Origin: Methanocaldococcus fervens AG86 | GTDB lineage: Archaea; AGJL01; Methanococci; Methanococcales; Methanocaldococcaceae | Direction: 5' to 3' | Assembly: GCF_000023985.1 (NCBI RefSeq) | Contig: NC_013156.1 | Location: forward strand, 1,414,363 to 1,478,362 | Length of the DNA: 64,000 bases | In this document: piece after piece, positions 23,986 through 37,541 of the stretch | Layout of the letters: every line of letters begins with the position of its first letter | How positions within the stretch are numbered: the first letter of the stretch is position 1 | Notes under the pieces: model-generated | The model's input: the letters and a program-made list of their open reading frames with translations, nothing else | What the model was told of the DNA's origin: nothing | The model's database searches: none | Translations under genes and position numbers: made by a program

Positions 23986-24627
23986 TTATGCATCAACTTC
24001 TTCTCCAAATGATTGCTTTGGCAATATTACTGCTGCTATACTAGCGGCTAATACTGCCTTTATTATATCTCCTGGAACAAATGGGAATGCCCCCATCCAC
24101 AATAACTCCCAAATTCCTGGGAAGGAGCCTTTAATTAAAGCTAACCAAAGTCCTAAGCCCAATAATCCAAATCCATAAATTATGACGAAGTTGGCAAATA
24201 ACATAACTGCGAGCATAGGTAAAAAGTTCCTTGATTTTACGTATTTATCAACTACATATCCAATGAATAAAGCCGCTACAACAAATCCAATTAAATACCC
24301 ACCAGTTGGACCTAAAAGATGAGAAAATCCTCCTGAGAAATTGGCAAACCATGGAACCCCTAAACCTCCCAATAAAATATATATTGCCTGACTTAAACCT
24401 CCCCATCTCCTACCTAATACGACTCCATCTAATAAAACAGAAAATGTCTGCCCAGTTATAGGCACTGGAGTCCATGGTAAGAATATCCTTATTTGTGCCA
24501 AAGCTCCGGTTAAACAGGCTAATCCAAAAGCTAAGAGGAATTTGTTTGCTGTAGATGTGTTGTATCTCCACGTAAAAAACTGTAATCTTGCTCTTTCATA
24601 CCTACTTAATAAATGCTTAATCTCCAT
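23986..24627 (-). CDS. bioY: biotin transporter substrate-binding subunit BioY
   Basis: A 213-residue membrane protein with about six hydrophobic helices, the S component of an ECF-type biotin importer. Family features are LPWTPVPITGQTFSVLLDG and LLGPTGGYLIGFVVAALFIGYVVD. Energy-coupling partners (BioM/BioN) are not in the window, so it must use subunits encoded elsewhere or work alone. It is directly upstream of bioB on the same strand, 48 bases apart. Confidence 0.88.
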   Translation of the reverse strand: MEIKHLLSRYERARLQFFTWRYNTSTANKFLLAFGLACLTGALAQIRIFLPWTPVPITGQTFSVLLDGVVLGRRWGGLSQAIYILLGGLGVPWFANFSGGFSHLLGPTGGYLIGFVVAALFIGYVVDKYVKSRNFLPMLAVMLFANFVIIYGFGLLGLGLWLALIKGSFPGIWELLWMGAFPFVPGDIIKAVLAASIAAVILPKQSFGEEVDA

Positions 24628-24663
24628 GCTCTCACCTTTATTTCCTATAGTAAATAATTTTAT

Positions 24664-25062
24664 TTAAAGCTTTTTATTACTTCGTGAAAGGAACCAGAGG
24701 CATTTTGATTTCCATTCACAATCACCACATACATCTAAAACATCATAAAAATTTTCAAATCTTTCATTTACGAGGGAGATAAGGTCTTTGGCTCTAACTC
24801 TTGAGCCCTCCTTTAAATTTAGTTTTTTAAGAACCTTCAGATCCATGTCCTCAACTTTCCCTTTTTGGCATTTTCCATTTATATTGTATGGACAGTAAGA
24901 GCAGATTACATCACATTTGGCAATCACTTCTATTTCAGGATTTAAATCTATAACCTCAACAATTTTAGCCATGTTTTTTATAAACTCTTCACTATATCCA
25001 TATCCTTGAAATCCCTGCATGCATAGAAGGTGATGAGCTCGAATTTTTAAAATATTTTTCAT
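24664..25062 (-). CDS. DUF1284 cysteine-rich protein
   Basis: A 132-residue protein with the start LKIRAHHLLCMQGFQGYGY typical of DUF1284. Cysteines are grouped as CDVICSYCPYNINGKC and CGDCEWKSKC, which suggests an Fe-S cluster or zinc sites. The function of the family is unknown. It has an ATG start at 25062 with a GGTGAG-like site, and lies on the bioY strand 37 bases upstream of it. Confidence 0.7.
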   Translation of the reverse strand: MKNILKIRAHHLLCMQGFQGYGYSEEFIKNMAKIVEVIDLNPEIEVIAKCDVICSYCPYNINGKCQKGKVEDMDLKVLKKLNLKEGSRVRAKDLISLVNERFENFYDVLDVCGDCEWKSKCLWFLSRSNKKL

Positions 25063-25090
25063 TTACTCACCAGTTAATTAAAATGTTGCT

Positions 25091-25399
25091 TTAACAGCTT
25101 TTCTGATATATCTCCAATATGGGGAATTTATATTTCTCACCGTTATAGGCTTTAACCATCCCAACAATCCCTAGAATAATTATCGCTATAGTTATTAGTG
25201 AGAGATAACCTTCCAATAATTGGATTACCGAGATAATTATCACTGCAAAATGTAAAATTAAAAATGTTACAAATGACTGCATAGCGTGGAATTTTATAAA
25301 TTCATCCTCTCTTTCCAACAACAAAAATATTAATCCGCTAACCCAAAACAATAAATAACATAAAGCTCCCTCAACGTTCCTACTCAATCCAAAAGCCAT
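25091..25399 (-). CDS. UPF0132-type small membrane protein
   Basis: A 102-residue membrane protein with three hydrophobic segments. It begins FGLSRNVEGALCYLLFWVSGLIFLLLE, and the family signature EREDEFIKFHAMQS follows the first helix. Family function is unknown; it is common in archaea and bacteria. GGTGATATT before the ATG at 25399 sets the start. Confidence 0.7.
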   Translation of the reverse strand: MAFGLSRNVEGALCYLLFWVSGLIFLLLEREDEFIKFHAMQSFVTFLILHFAVIIISVIQLLEGYLSLITIAIIILGIVGMVKAYNGEKYKFPILEIYQKSC

Positions 25400-25483
25400 T
25401 AATATCACCAAAAACTATAATCTTTCAAAATATTAAAATGGTGCCCATATACTCTTTCTATTCTACAAAAGAAATTATAAAAA

Positions 25484-26656
<1,173 letters not shown>

Positions 26657-26677
26657 AATAAGTTTTGGTATGGGAAC

Positions 26678-27148
26678 ATGATAATAAGAAAATTTACATC
26701 TAAAGATATAAGTGCTGTTGAAGAAATTGAGAAAGAGGCATTTAGAACACCATATCCAACCAATTTACTTTTAGGAATATGGGCAATGTATCCAAACTGT
26801 TTTTATGTTGCAGAGGTTAATGGAAAAGTAGTTGGCTATATATTGGGTAGTATGGATTGGGGGAACGGGCATATAGTATCCTTGGCTGTAAAAAAGGAAT
26901 ATAGAGGGCAGGGGATTGGAACAGCTTTATTAAAAACATTGGAAGATTATTATTTTAATGAGGCCAACTGCAACTACGTAGTTTTGGAAGTTAGGGTTTC
27001 AAACACTGTTGCAAGAAAATTTTATTATAAGATGAGGTATAAAGATAGGAAGCTCCTACCAAAATACTATGAAGATGGAGAAGATGCTATATTGATGATA
27101 AAAAAGAGACCGAATGCAAAAGGTCCTTTGATAATTACATTATGGTAG
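26678..27148 (+). CDS. rimI: GNAT N-acetyltransferase (RimI-like)
   Basis: A 156-residue GNAT enzyme. The acetyl-CoA loop is VKKEYRGQGIGTALLKTLEDYY, and VLEVRVSNTVARKFYYKMRY is the following conserved strand-helix seen in RimI/Ard1 proteins, which acetylate protein N-termini. The substrate here is not proven. It follows ogt closely and may be in the same transcript. Confidence 0.85.
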   Translation: MIIRKFTSKDISAVEEIEKEAFRTPYPTNLLLGIWAMYPNCFYVAEVNGKVVGYILGSMDWGNGHIVSLAVKKEYRGQGIGTALLKTLEDYYFNEANCNYVVLEVRVSNTVARKFYYKMRYKDRKLLPKYYEDGEDAILMIKKRPNAKGPLIITLW

Positions 27149-27210
27149 TAAAATTAAAATAAAAATAATCTCACTCCTTAGTTTTCTATTAACATGCTTC
27201 TCAAGAAGAG

Positions 27211-27270
27211 GCATTGCTTCCTTACGGAAGCAATGCATCCCGGTATACCAATAGGGCGGAGCCCTATGGT
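27211..27270. repeat. tandem GC-rich hairpins upstream of hisA
   Basis: Two strong inverted repeats lie back to back. 27211-27221 pairs perfectly with 27226-27236 (11 bp, loop TTAC). 27248-27258 pairs with 27261-27270 (10 bp, one bulged A, loop GGA). They are richer in GC than their surroundings and sit 21 bases before the hisA start. They may be a structured mRNA leader, a terminator for rimI, or a remnant of a small mobile element of IS200/IS605 type. Confidence 0.7.
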
Positions 27271-27291
27271 TTCTAAAAGGTTGGTGATATA

Positions 27292-28005
27292 ATGTTAATA
27301 ATACCGGCAGTTGATTTAAAGGATAAGAAATGTGTTCAGTTAATCCAAGGAGATCCAAACAAAAAGCATTTGGAGATAGATAATCCCGTAGAAGTTGCTA
27401 AAAAGTTTGTGGAAGATGGGGCTGAGTATTTACATATAGTTGATTTAGATGCTGCACTTGGAACAGGAAATAATAGAGATGTTATTAAAAACATTATAAA
27501 CGAGATTAATGTCCCAGTTGAAGTTGGAGGGGGAATTAGAAGCTTGGATGTGGCAAAAGAGTTAATAGATATGGGAGTTGATAGAGTTATAGTGGGAACT
27601 AAGGCAATTTTAGAGCCAAAATTTATAGATGATTTAAATAAAGAGATCGGGAAGGATAAAATTGTTTTGGCTGTAGAATGCAAAGAAGGAAAAGTTGCTA
27701 TTAAAGGATGGAAAGAGAAAATTGACAAAACTCCAATAGAGGTTATTAAGGACTTTGAGGATAAAGTTGGTTATATCCTATTTACAAACGTAGATGTCGA
27801 AGGCTTGTTAAAAGGGATAAATGTTGAGATAATCAAGGAAATAATAGATAAGACTGATATTCCCATAATTTACTCTGGAGGAGTTACAAGTATGGATGAT
27901 ATAAAAGCTTTAAAAGAGCTTGATATTTACGGTGTTGTTATTGGATCAGCACTCTATAAGGGGCTGATAGATTTAAAAGAGGCAATCAAGATAAGTAAAA
28001 AATAA
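27292..28005 (+). CDS. hisA: ProFAR isomerase (histidine biosynthesis)
   Basis: Catalyses the ProFAR to PRFAR Amadori rearrangement in histidine synthesis. It is a 237-residue TIM barrel with two phosphate sites (VEVGGGIRSLD and IYSGGVTSMDD). The catalytic Asp residues are in IPAVDLKDKKCVQL and FTNVDVEGLLKG. It starts at ATG with TTGGTGATATA upstream. No other his gene is in the window, as is common in scattered archaeal his pathways. Confidence 0.92.
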   Translation: MLIIPAVDLKDKKCVQLIQGDPNKKHLEIDNPVEVAKKFVEDGAEYLHIVDLDAALGTGNNRDVIKNIINEINVPVEVGGGIRSLDVAKELIDMGVDRVIVGTKAILEPKFIDDLNKEIGKDKIVLAVECKEGKVAIKGWKEKIDKTPIEVIKDFEDKVGYILFTNVDVEGLLKGINVEIIKEIIDKTDIPIIYSGGVTSMDDIKALKELDIYGVVIGSALYKGLIDLKEAIKISKK

Positions 28006-28018
28006 TTTTAAAAATAAT

Positions 28019-29932
28019 TTATTGAATATCAACGTATATATCTCTACCTTCATCTATTGCATCTAAAATCTCCCTTCCAACCTTTGTTTTTTTGTTTATT
28101 CTAACTGTTCCATCATTTCTAACCGTAACAGTTGTTAATAACTTTCCATCAATGTATATTCTTATATTCTCCCCGGCATAATCCTCTCCAACATCTACAA
28201 CCACATATTTATCTGTTTCATAAATCTTTGTTGATTCAAGTTCGTTTACAAATTCATACTTTCTATATATGTTTTCCATGTCTTTTTCTTCTTCCTTTTC
28301 CTTTTCTTTAACTGAGATTTTTAATCCAAGCATGTCTTCCAATTTTGATATTTCCCTTCCTCCTTTACCTATAATAGCTCCAATATATTTCTCTGGCACA
28401 ATTAAATCAATTGAATTATCTCCAGTAACTTTTACCATCGGCTTAGCCTTTCTTGGCAAAATTTTTTTCAATATCTCTTCCAATTTTTCTTCAGCGTAGC
28501 TGTATATTGGAGCTTTTTTGCCACCTTCTTCTTTAATTGGCATAACAACAACTTGCTCTCCATAGGTGTAGATTTCATATTCGACCTTTCCAGTTTCAAA
28601 ATCTTTAACTTCAATAACTGGTCTTGCTAAATCCTCTTCAACCATTCCATAAGGCACTTTAACTGTAAAATCGATTTCATAAACCTTCTGTATTTTTCCA
28701 TCTTTTATAAATATTACAGTATCAACAACTTGTGGAATTACTCCAAGCTCAACTCTCCCAATTAACCTTTGAATAGCATCTATAGGCTTTGAAGCATGTA
28801 CAACCCCAACCATTCCTACTCCAGCCATTCTCATATCTGCAAATATCTCAAAATCCCTCGTTTTTCTAACTTCATCATATATTGTGTAATCGGGCCTAAC
28901 TAACAGCAAAATATCGCATGTCTTTTCCATATCTCCTTCTAATGGTGCATATTGGGTTATCTCCTTACTAACTTGCAAATCCCTTGGACTTTCCATTGTT
29001 TTAACTATTTTACCCTGACTTTTGTAAAATTCAGCTAAAGCTGCAACAAATGTTGATTTTCCACTTCCAGGAGGTCCGGAAACGAAGATACCTTCTGCCA
29101 TCTCTTTTAATCTTTCCATTAACTTATCTGATAGCTGATAATCTTCTAATGAAGCTTTAACGACTGGTCTAACCGCTGTAACTTCTAAAGCCTCAGAGAA
29201 TGGAGGTCTTGCAATTGAAATCCTAATATTTCCTAACTGAATAACTGTGGCTCCTTTTCTCTGAATTTCAAAGAATCCATTGTTTTGTTCTGCATACTTT
29301 ATAATATTATCAATTATATCTTCCATCTCTTCTTTAGTTAGTTCTTTATCACCTATTGCTACAAGTTTAACCTCTCCGGGCTTCCCCTTTTTAGCATAAG
29401 GTAAACATCCCTCTTTTAAATGCACGGACATTGTTTCTTCATCGAAGTATTTGTCCAATACAAGCTCAACTTCTTCTTCTGAAGTTTCTAAATAATAAGC
29501 TTCGATACCTTGAGCTTTAGCTAAGTTGTATTGAATCCAGTCACTTGTTAATAATATAGAGTTTGTTTCTTTAGCTACTTTTCTAATCATCGCATCTATT
29601 TCTCCACTTTTTGCTAAAAATATCTCTTCTCTTGTAGGTCTCTCTCCATAGTATTCAACTTTAATATTATGTTCATTAGCCTTTTCTGTTAATTTTCTAA
29701 GCTCTTCTATCCCTTTATATCCAATTTCTCTTCCTTTATTTGCCTGAAATTCCAATTCAGAAACTACTGCTTCAGGAATTATTATTGTAGCATCTTTTAA
29801 TTTTCCTTTTTCAATCAATTCAGTTATTCTACCATCTATAACAACACAAGTATCTACACAGACTTTTTTTCCAATTAAATCCAACTCTTCAATAGATTTT
29901 GTTTCTATTTTCTTCCTTTCTTCAAGATTCAT
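28019..29932 (-). CDS. PIN-domain, PilT-like ATPase, KH-domain protein
   Basis: A 637-residue archaeal protein of three parts. Residues ~1-150 form a PIN nuclease domain (KVCVDTCVVIDGRITELI, IDAMIRKVA, LLTSDWIQ). Residues ~225-430 form a secretion-ATPase-like core with Walker A GPPGSGKSTFV. A KH domain (IIGKGGREISKLED) is near residues 510-560. An RNA-processing or decay role is likely but unproven. GGTGG before the ATG at 29932 sets the start; the reading extends to 29953 without a ribosome site. Confidence 0.85.
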   Translation of the reverse strand: MNLEERKKIETKSIEELDLIGKKVCVDTCVVIDGRITELIEKGKLKDATIIIPEAVVSELEFQANKGREIGYKGIEELRKLTEKANEHNIKVEYYGERPTREEIFLAKSGEIDAMIRKVAKETNSILLTSDWIQYNLAKAQGIEAYYLETSEEEVELVLDKYFDEETMSVHLKEGCLPYAKKGKPGEVKLVAIGDKELTKEEMEDIIDNIIKYAEQNNGFFEIQRKGATVIQLGNIRISIARPPFSEALEVTAVRPVVKASLEDYQLSDKLMERLKEMAEGIFVSGPPGSGKSTFVAALAEFYKSQGKIVKTMESPRDLQVSKEITQYAPLEGDMEKTCDILLLVRPDYTIYDEVRKTRDFEIFADMRMAGVGMVGVVHASKPIDAIQRLIGRVELGVIPQVVDTVIFIKDGKIQKVYEIDFTVKVPYGMVEEDLARPVIEVKDFETGKVEYEIYTYGEQVVVMPIKEEGGKKAPIYSYAEEKLEEILKKILPRKAKPMVKVTGDNSIDLIVPEKYIGAIIGKGGREISKLEDMLGLKISVKEKEKEEEKDMENIYRKYEFVNELESTKIYETDKYVVVDVGEDYAGENIRIYIDGKLLTTVTVRNDGTVRINKKTKVGREILDAIDEGRDIYVDIQ

Positions 29933-30155
29933 AATTATCCACCTATTAATCATTTGATAATCGTAAAAAATCGTGATAGTTCTCTTAATTCATTTATATT
30001 ATTTAACAGTTTTTGGCATTTAAACATTTTTCTTAAAATTGGATATTTTTTCCAAGTGAATTGATACCCCCTATCAAAAATTTTTACCTCTATAAATATT
30101 TTTCGATTTGCAATAAAATAGAAAACTTAATTACTACCATAAAATAAAAGATTAA

Positions 30156-31187
<1,032 letters not shown>

Positions 31188-31196
31188 ATTGACTAA

Positions 31197-31226
31197 CTTT
31201 ATTTTTTTATTTTATTTTTTTATTTT
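31197..31226 (+). terminator. oligo-T termination region after mer
   Basis: Three runs of 5-7 T residues directly follow the mer stop, the usual archaeal termination signal for a highly expressed gene. It overlaps the upstream region of the next gene. Confidence 0.6.
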
Positions 31227-31239
31227 ATGAGGTGATTTT

Positions 31240-32091
31240 ATGAAAAGGCTATTATTTTTTGTTATTTTTGTAATTGCCATTTTGTTATGTGGATGCACCA
31301 CAAATAAAACAGCAAATGTAAATAATGGAATAGATAATATTGAAGCAAATAAAACTTTAGATGAAACTAAGCTAAAAGAAATAAAATACATGTACATTGT
31401 TAAGGAGGGAAATAAAACAAAAATCCAGTTTGCCTTAGCTTATGGCAACGGTAGTTTGGCGAGGGTTGATAACGGTAAAGTTGCAGTAGAGGTGTTTGAT
31501 GATACTGGTTTACTGTTTAAAAAGAGTTATGATGTTAAAAACCTTCCTATAAAAGCAAATTACTATTATGAGGTTGAGTTGCCAAGAATTAAAGGCTTTT
31601 ACAGCGATGCAAAATTTGTATTAACATTTGAAGATGATGATGTAAAGCCGTCAAAAACAACATATGGAACAATTGAGAGATACTCAGCTGAAGAGATGAA
31701 AGAAATCTTTGAAAAAGAATATCATGAAAACTCAATAAAAACCAATATAGAAGAGGTCAGGGATGATATAGGAATAAAATTCATTGTAAAAGAATACGGA
31801 TATTATAAGATTTATAATAATCGAACTGATGAAATTGAGGAAAGATTTAGAGTTGATTTTGCTGTAAAAAATCTAAATCCTGATACATATAAATTTGTTC
31901 CTAAAGAAATATGCCTAGTTTCAGGAGATGAAAAATATTGGAAAATTGAAGGCGTTGATGAACTTGAAATTGGAATTAATCAGGAGGCTGAAGGATATTG
32001 GATATTCAAAAAACCAGATAGTACAGAAGATTTAAGGTTGAACTTTAAAATAGGAGATCTTGTTTTTGATATAAAACTTTCACAGGAGTAA
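31240..32091 (+). CDS. predicted lipoprotein of unknown function
   Basis: A 283-residue protein that starts with a signal segment MKRLLFFVIFVIAILLCGC, ending in a lipobox-like LCGC, so it is probably exported and anchored at the membrane by a lipidated Cys. The mature part is charged, with two similar beta-rich stretches (residues ~60-135 and ~165-280), the second resembling a DUF4352/FxLYD-like shape. I do not recognise the family. GGTGATTTT precedes the ATG. Confidence 0.7.
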   Translation: MKRLLFFVIFVIAILLCGCTTNKTANVNNGIDNIEANKTLDETKLKEIKYMYIVKEGNKTKIQFALAYGNGSLARVDNGKVAVEVFDDTGLLFKKSYDVKNLPIKANYYYEVELPRIKGFYSDAKFVLTFEDDDVKPSKTTYGTIERYSAEEMKEIFEKEYHENSIKTNIEEVRDDIGIKFIVKEYGYYKIYNNRTDEIEERFRVDFAVKNLNPDTYKFVPKEICLVSGDEKYWKIEGVDELEIGINQEAEGYWIFKKPDSTEDLRLNFKIGDLVFDIKLSQE

Positions 32092-32100
32092 AAACTTATT

Positions 32101-33006
32101 TTATAATTTTTGCAGGTATTTAATAACATTCGCCATAGCTACACATCCATCTCCTACAGCCTTTGCTACCTGCATAACCCCTCCCCTAACGTCCCCTACA
32201 GCGTAAATTCCATCTATATTTGTTTTACAATTTTCATCTGTTTTAATAAATCCTTTTTTATCTAATTCTATGCCACTATCTTTTAAAAATTCGGTGTTTG
32301 GGACATGTCCCAAGCTTATAAATATCCCATCTGCCTTTATTACCTCCTCTTTTCCATCAACCAATATCTTAACTCCTTCAGCTTTATTCTCTCCAACAAT
32401 CTCCAATGGTTTGGCGTTGTATATTATCTCAACATTTTTAGCTTCTTTAAGCTTATCCAACATTATTGGTTCAGCAGCTTTTAACTCCGATTTGTCAGTT
32501 ATTAATATAACTTTTTTAGCAATGTCCTTTAAGTTTATGGCACTCATTATTGCTGGAGTATCCCTTCCAATAACTATAACCTCTCTATTCAAATAGAAGA
32601 AGGCGTCACACATTGTGCAATAGCTAACACCTTTACCAACAAACTTATCTTCATTTAGGTTGAGCTTTTTAGGTTTTGTCCCAGTTGCTATAACTATAGT
32701 TTTAGCCAAATAAGTTGAATTTTTTGTTATAATTTTGAATGGTCTTTCATTAGTTTCTATTTTAACAACTTCATCATAAACTATAGGTAATTTAAATTTT
32801 TCAGCATGAGTTTTAAATTTTTCAGCTAACTCGTATCCTCTGATCTCCTCAAATCCAGGATAATTTTCAACGATCCCGGCTTCTGCAATTCTTCCCCCAG
32901 CGTTTTCTTTCTCTATACATAAAGCTTTTAATTTCCCCCTCATTGCGTAAATGCCAGTCGTTAAACCAGCTGGTCCACCACCTATAATTATCGTATCATA
33001 AATCAT
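32101..33006 (-). CDS. trxB: thioredoxin reductase
   Basis: A 301-residue FAD-dependent disulfide reductase. FAD site [14 protein letters not shown] at the N-terminus, redox pair in [10 protein letters not shown], the second nucleotide site [17 protein letters not shown], and [22 protein letters not shown] for FAD. The usual GxGxxA/G of the NADPH site is altered to IGRDTPA, in keeping with the M. jannaschii type of enzyme that does not rely on NADPH (known for the family, inferred here). Confidence 0.9.
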   Translation of the reverse strand: MIYDTIIIGGGPAGLTTGIYAMRGKLKALCIEKENAGGRIAEAGIVENYPGFEEIRGYELAEKFKTHAEKFKLPIVYDEVVKIETNERPFKIITKNSTYLAKTIVIATGTKPKKLNLNEDKFVGKGVSYCTMCDAFFYLNREVIVIGRDTPAIMSAINLKDIAKKVILITDKSELKAAEPIMLDKLKEAKNVEIIYNAKPLEIVGENKAEGVKILVDGKEEVIKADGIFISLGHVPNTEFLKDSGIELDKKGFIKTDENCKTNIDGIYAVGDVRGGVMQVAKAVGDGCVAMANVIKYLQKL

Positions 33007-33015
33007 TCTTTCACC

Positions 33016-34857
<1,842 letters not shown>

Positions 34858-34898
34858 TGGTTGTAGTGAGTATTCAACATTAATCTAATTTTGACCGT

Positions 34899-34911
34899 AA
34901 AATTTATATAC
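34899..34911 (+). promoter_or_regulatory. TATA box for tRNA-Ser
   Basis: AAAATTTATATAC lies about 35-45 bases before the tRNA 5' end, the usual place for an archaeal TATA box with a short 5' leader. Confidence 0.6.
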
Positions 34912-34944
34912 TAAATCATTATATTCATCATATGTCTGTTTTGT

Positions 34945-35034
34945 GCAGGGGTAGCCAAGCCAGGACTACGGCGCTGGACTTGAGATCCAGTGGGGCTATG
35001 CCCCGCCTGGGTTCAAATCCCAGCCCCTGCGCCA
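34945..35034 (+). tRNA. tRNA-Ser(UGA)
   Basis: A 90-base class II tRNA with encoded CCA. The acceptor stem is GCAGGGG (34945-34951) with CCCCTGC (35024-35030), discriminator G. The anticodon stem CTGGA/TCCAG encloses CTTGAGA, giving anticodon TGA at 34981-34983. A long variable arm (GGGGC-TAT-GCCCC) and the T arm CTGGGTTCAAATCCCAG are clear. It marks the host-provirus junction: viral genes start about 230 bases downstream. Confidence 0.95.
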
Positions 35035-35066
35035 TTGATTTAACAACCTAACAGGGCTTTTTTGAT

Positions 35067-35158
35067 ATAGTCCAGTGGTGAAGTTAAGCTGTTTTATGTA
35101 GAATCTACAAGGAGCATTTAGAGGACTATGGTTTTTTAAGTTATGCATAACTGGACTA
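35067..35158. repeat. tRNA-like dyad just after tRNA-Ser
   Basis: ATAGTCC (35067-35073) pairs perfectly with GGACTAT (35123-35129), enclosing a small hairpin TGTAG-AAT-CTACA. A second copy, ACTGGACTA (35150-35158), pairs with TAGTCCAGT (35068-35076). The 7-bp outer stem and inner hairpin recall a degenerate tRNA. It may be an attachment-site arm, a small RNA or a tRNA relic. The rest of 35159-35264 holds nothing recognisable. Confidence 0.45.
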
Positions 35159-35264
35159 AAATTTGATGCGGTAAGTTATTGATAAATTTAAAGATAAAAA
35201 TATAAGTGATGATAAAAAATATGAAAGTGAAACCCTCTGCAACCCTCCGAAACTATTGTCAATT

Positions 35265-35696
35265 TTAAAGGTCAATGTCATCAGCCCCCTCTTTATCTTC
35301 AGTAAGTTGCAGTAACTCCTTCATTTCTTTTATTGCCATGACTAAATTTCTACCAGCGACTTCTTTTTCTCTTGCCGTTGCCTTTGGATTTTCTAAATCT
35401 TTTTTTGCTGTTTTAATCATTGTAAATAAACCTTCTAATGCCAAACCAAAATTTTTTGCAAGCTCTTTATACATTTTTGAGTAAATTTCTGTAGTTTCTT
35501 CTTCTATTGCTTCAAGTAGTTGGGGCTTTACGTGATTTTGCATGTGTCTTAAAATCGCACTGTATGAGATGTCTTCGTTATACTTTTCCTTTAAATATTT
35601 TGATATTCTTTTAGCTCCCCAACCCTGGAAATACAGTGCTTCTATCTCAGCCCTGTGCGGGGAGTTACATACCTTGCATAATTTGTTATTTGGCAT
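35265..35696 (-). CDS. probable terminase small subunit
   Basis: A 143-residue protein with an N-terminal zinc-knuckle-like [16 protein letters not shown], a helix-turn-helix ([31 protein letters not shown]) and a long helical C-terminus. This plan fits small terminase subunits that bind viral packaging sites. It is the last gene of the leftward block, after portal and large terminase, so packaging context supports the call; the order (after the portal) is unusual. ATG with GGGGGG upstream. Confidence 0.6.
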   Translation of the reverse strand: MPNNKLCKVCNSPHRAEIEALYFQGWGAKRISKYLKEKYNEDISYSAILRHMQNHVKPQLLEAIEEETTEIYSKMYKELAKNFGLALEGLFTMIKTAKKDLENPKATAREKEVAGRNLVMAIKEMKELLQLTEDKEGADDIDL

Positions 35697-35697
35697 G

Positions 35698-37533
35698 CTA
35701 ATCCCCCCTATAAGGAGTTATTGTGCATCGGCAGTTGTAGCCAAGAGGAGGAACTAACTCTGGATGTTCTGCTGGAACAAAAACAAGCCCATGTAGTTTT
35801 CTATGAGCTGGTCTGACTCTGTCATCTTTCATTGTGATATAAACAACTTTATCATTCCACCATCTGGCAGCTCTTGCAGTGTTGTATGTTTTTGTCAGTT
35901 CTTGCCTTGCCCTTTGTTGTAATCTTTGCCCTTTAATGTTTCCAATGACTTTTTCTAATTCTTTTTTAAGTTTTTCTTCACCGTAACCCTTTCTAATTCC
36001 ATCATTTAGGACGTCTAAAACTTGCTGGGAATAAGATGAATAGATGTTTTTAAACGCCTGCTCCCAAATTGGCTTTAATTGTGTTAAAATATCCGCAGGT
36101 AAATCATCATAAACATGTAGAGCGTTCATCGCTGGGATGACATAATCAATTATAAACCTATCAACTTCCTCCCTTGCAAATTGGCTTAATAAATTGTCGT
36201 CGAAGTTTGGATATTGCATAATAAAGTTTATGAATTTTTTGATGCTCTCTTTTCCAAATTTGTCTCCTTTCTTTGCTAAGTATTCCATTACTTTTCTTAG
36301 TTTTTCCCGTTCTTTTTCTAACTCCTGCAGTTTCTTTTCATCAGTGATGTAATAAAGCCCACTATCGATTGTTTCTACAAGCCCTTCTTTTAGTGGTTTT
36401 GCTTTTTTCAATAATCTTTCGACTTCTTTTTCAGTTAAATCAATTGTAGATGCCATTATTTCATTTTCGTATTCATTGCTCGGGAATATTCTTTCAATGT
36501 ATGCACTCATGTCTTGTCCTGTTACTGCCTCAACTTGTTTTAATTGTGCAACTGCTTGTATTTTTTGTAGTTGCATGGTGTCAAACTCTGGGTCTGGATT
36601 TTTGAATTTAATCCAAACGTTTTTGTATCCCATTTTTTGTAACTGCTCATAAATCCATGTTTCTACTTCTTTTTGATAGCCCAAGACAATCCTTAATAAA
36701 TTCCTGTCTATTGTTCTTGATGTAGTTAATTCTTGCCCTGATGCTTTTACAGTTGAGATACTTGTTCCCAGAGCCATAAAGATGGAGCTGTCATATTGGT
36801 AGAGTAAAAGCTCGATTAAATCTGTGGGGATTTCCTTGCCGATGGAGATTGTCTCAATAACTGCGTTTGTTGATGGAACTACAATCCTTGTATGATTTTG
36901 CCAATTAGCAAATGCCTTTTTTAAATACTCTAAGACCTTTTTTTCGTCACTTTTACCTATCACAAGTGGAATTAAAGCCCTCTGCACCATCATAGGGGAG
37001 ATTGTATAAAGTATTTGTTCTTTAATCTTAACGATTTTTTCAACGGTCTCATGTGAAGGAATTGAATTGTAAAACACTGATAAATATCTGCTGTCATAAA
37101 TTTCATCTGCATCAATTTTATCCCAAATTTCTTTTGGGGCTATAACTATTTTCTTAGCTTCCACTTCACCATTCCACCATTCTCCTGCAGGAATGTCAGC
37201 GGTGTATTCAACGTAATAATCCTTTCCATTTGTTCTGACAATGGCAGTATCTGGGTTTATTCTATTGAGTTGATATAAGATGCATTTTCCTTTTAATAAA
37301 TAATCAATGAAAGCCAATTTTATGTCTTCGAGTTTTTCTTCAATTAAATCAGCAACTTTATTTTTTATCTTGTTGTTGCTACCTTCAACTGAAAATTCTG
37401 TAAAAATTTGAGTTAATAAAACTCTTATAGCCATATTGACAGCATAGTCCTTTGCTAAATCCACTACTTTATTTTCTTCGCCTATTGGAGGGAGTAGGCC
37501 ATCTTTATCAGATAACAGGAATTCAAAGCTCAT
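35698..37533 (-). CDS. portal protein fused to MuF minor head domain
   Basis: A 611-residue protein. The first ~380 residues fit a portal protein by position, size and a helical, Gln/Lys-rich wing ([29 protein letters not shown]). The C-terminal ~130 residues are a MuF domain: [20 protein letters not shown], then [13 protein letters not shown] and [11 protein letters not shown]. Portal is usually a separate gene; the fusion puts the minor head protein at the portal. ATG 37533 has GAGGGAT upstream; an ATG at 37545 overlaps the terminase stop. Confidence 0.78.
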   Translation of the reverse strand: MSFEFLLSDKDGLLPPIGEENKVVDLAKDYAVNMAIRVLLTQIFTEFSVEGSNNKIKNKVADLIEEKLEDIKLAFIDYLLKGKCILYQLNRINPDTAIVRTNGKDYYVEYTADIPAGEWWNGEVEAKKIVIAPKEIWDKIDADEIYDSRYLSVFYNSIPSHETVEKIVKIKEQILYTISPMMVQRALIPLVIGKSDEKKVLEYLKKAFANWQNHTRIVVPSTNAVIETISIGKEIPTDLIELLLYQYDSSIFMALGTSISTVKASGQELTTSRTIDRNLLRIVLGYQKEVETWIYEQLQKMGYKNVWIKFKNPDPEFDTMQLQKIQAVAQLKQVEAVTGQDMSAYIERIFPSNEYENEIMASTIDLTEKEVERLLKKAKPLKEGLVETIDSGLYYITDEKKLQELEKEREKLRKVMEYLAKKGDKFGKESIKKFINFIMQYPNFDDNLLSQFAREEVDRFIIDYVIPAMNALHVYDDLPADILTQLKPIWEQAFKNIYSSYSQQVLDVLNDGIRKGYGEEKLKKELEKVIGNIKGQRLQQRARQELTKTYNTARAARWWNDKVVYITMKDDRVRPAHRKLHGLVFVPAEHPELVPPLGYNCRCTITPYRGD

Positions 37534-37541
37534 GTTATCCC

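Noticed and set aside
31188-31239. A SECIS element near the genes around pstK
   Set aside because: No in-frame TGA was found in the neighbouring genes and no SECIS-like stem was seen; the stretch is only T-rich.
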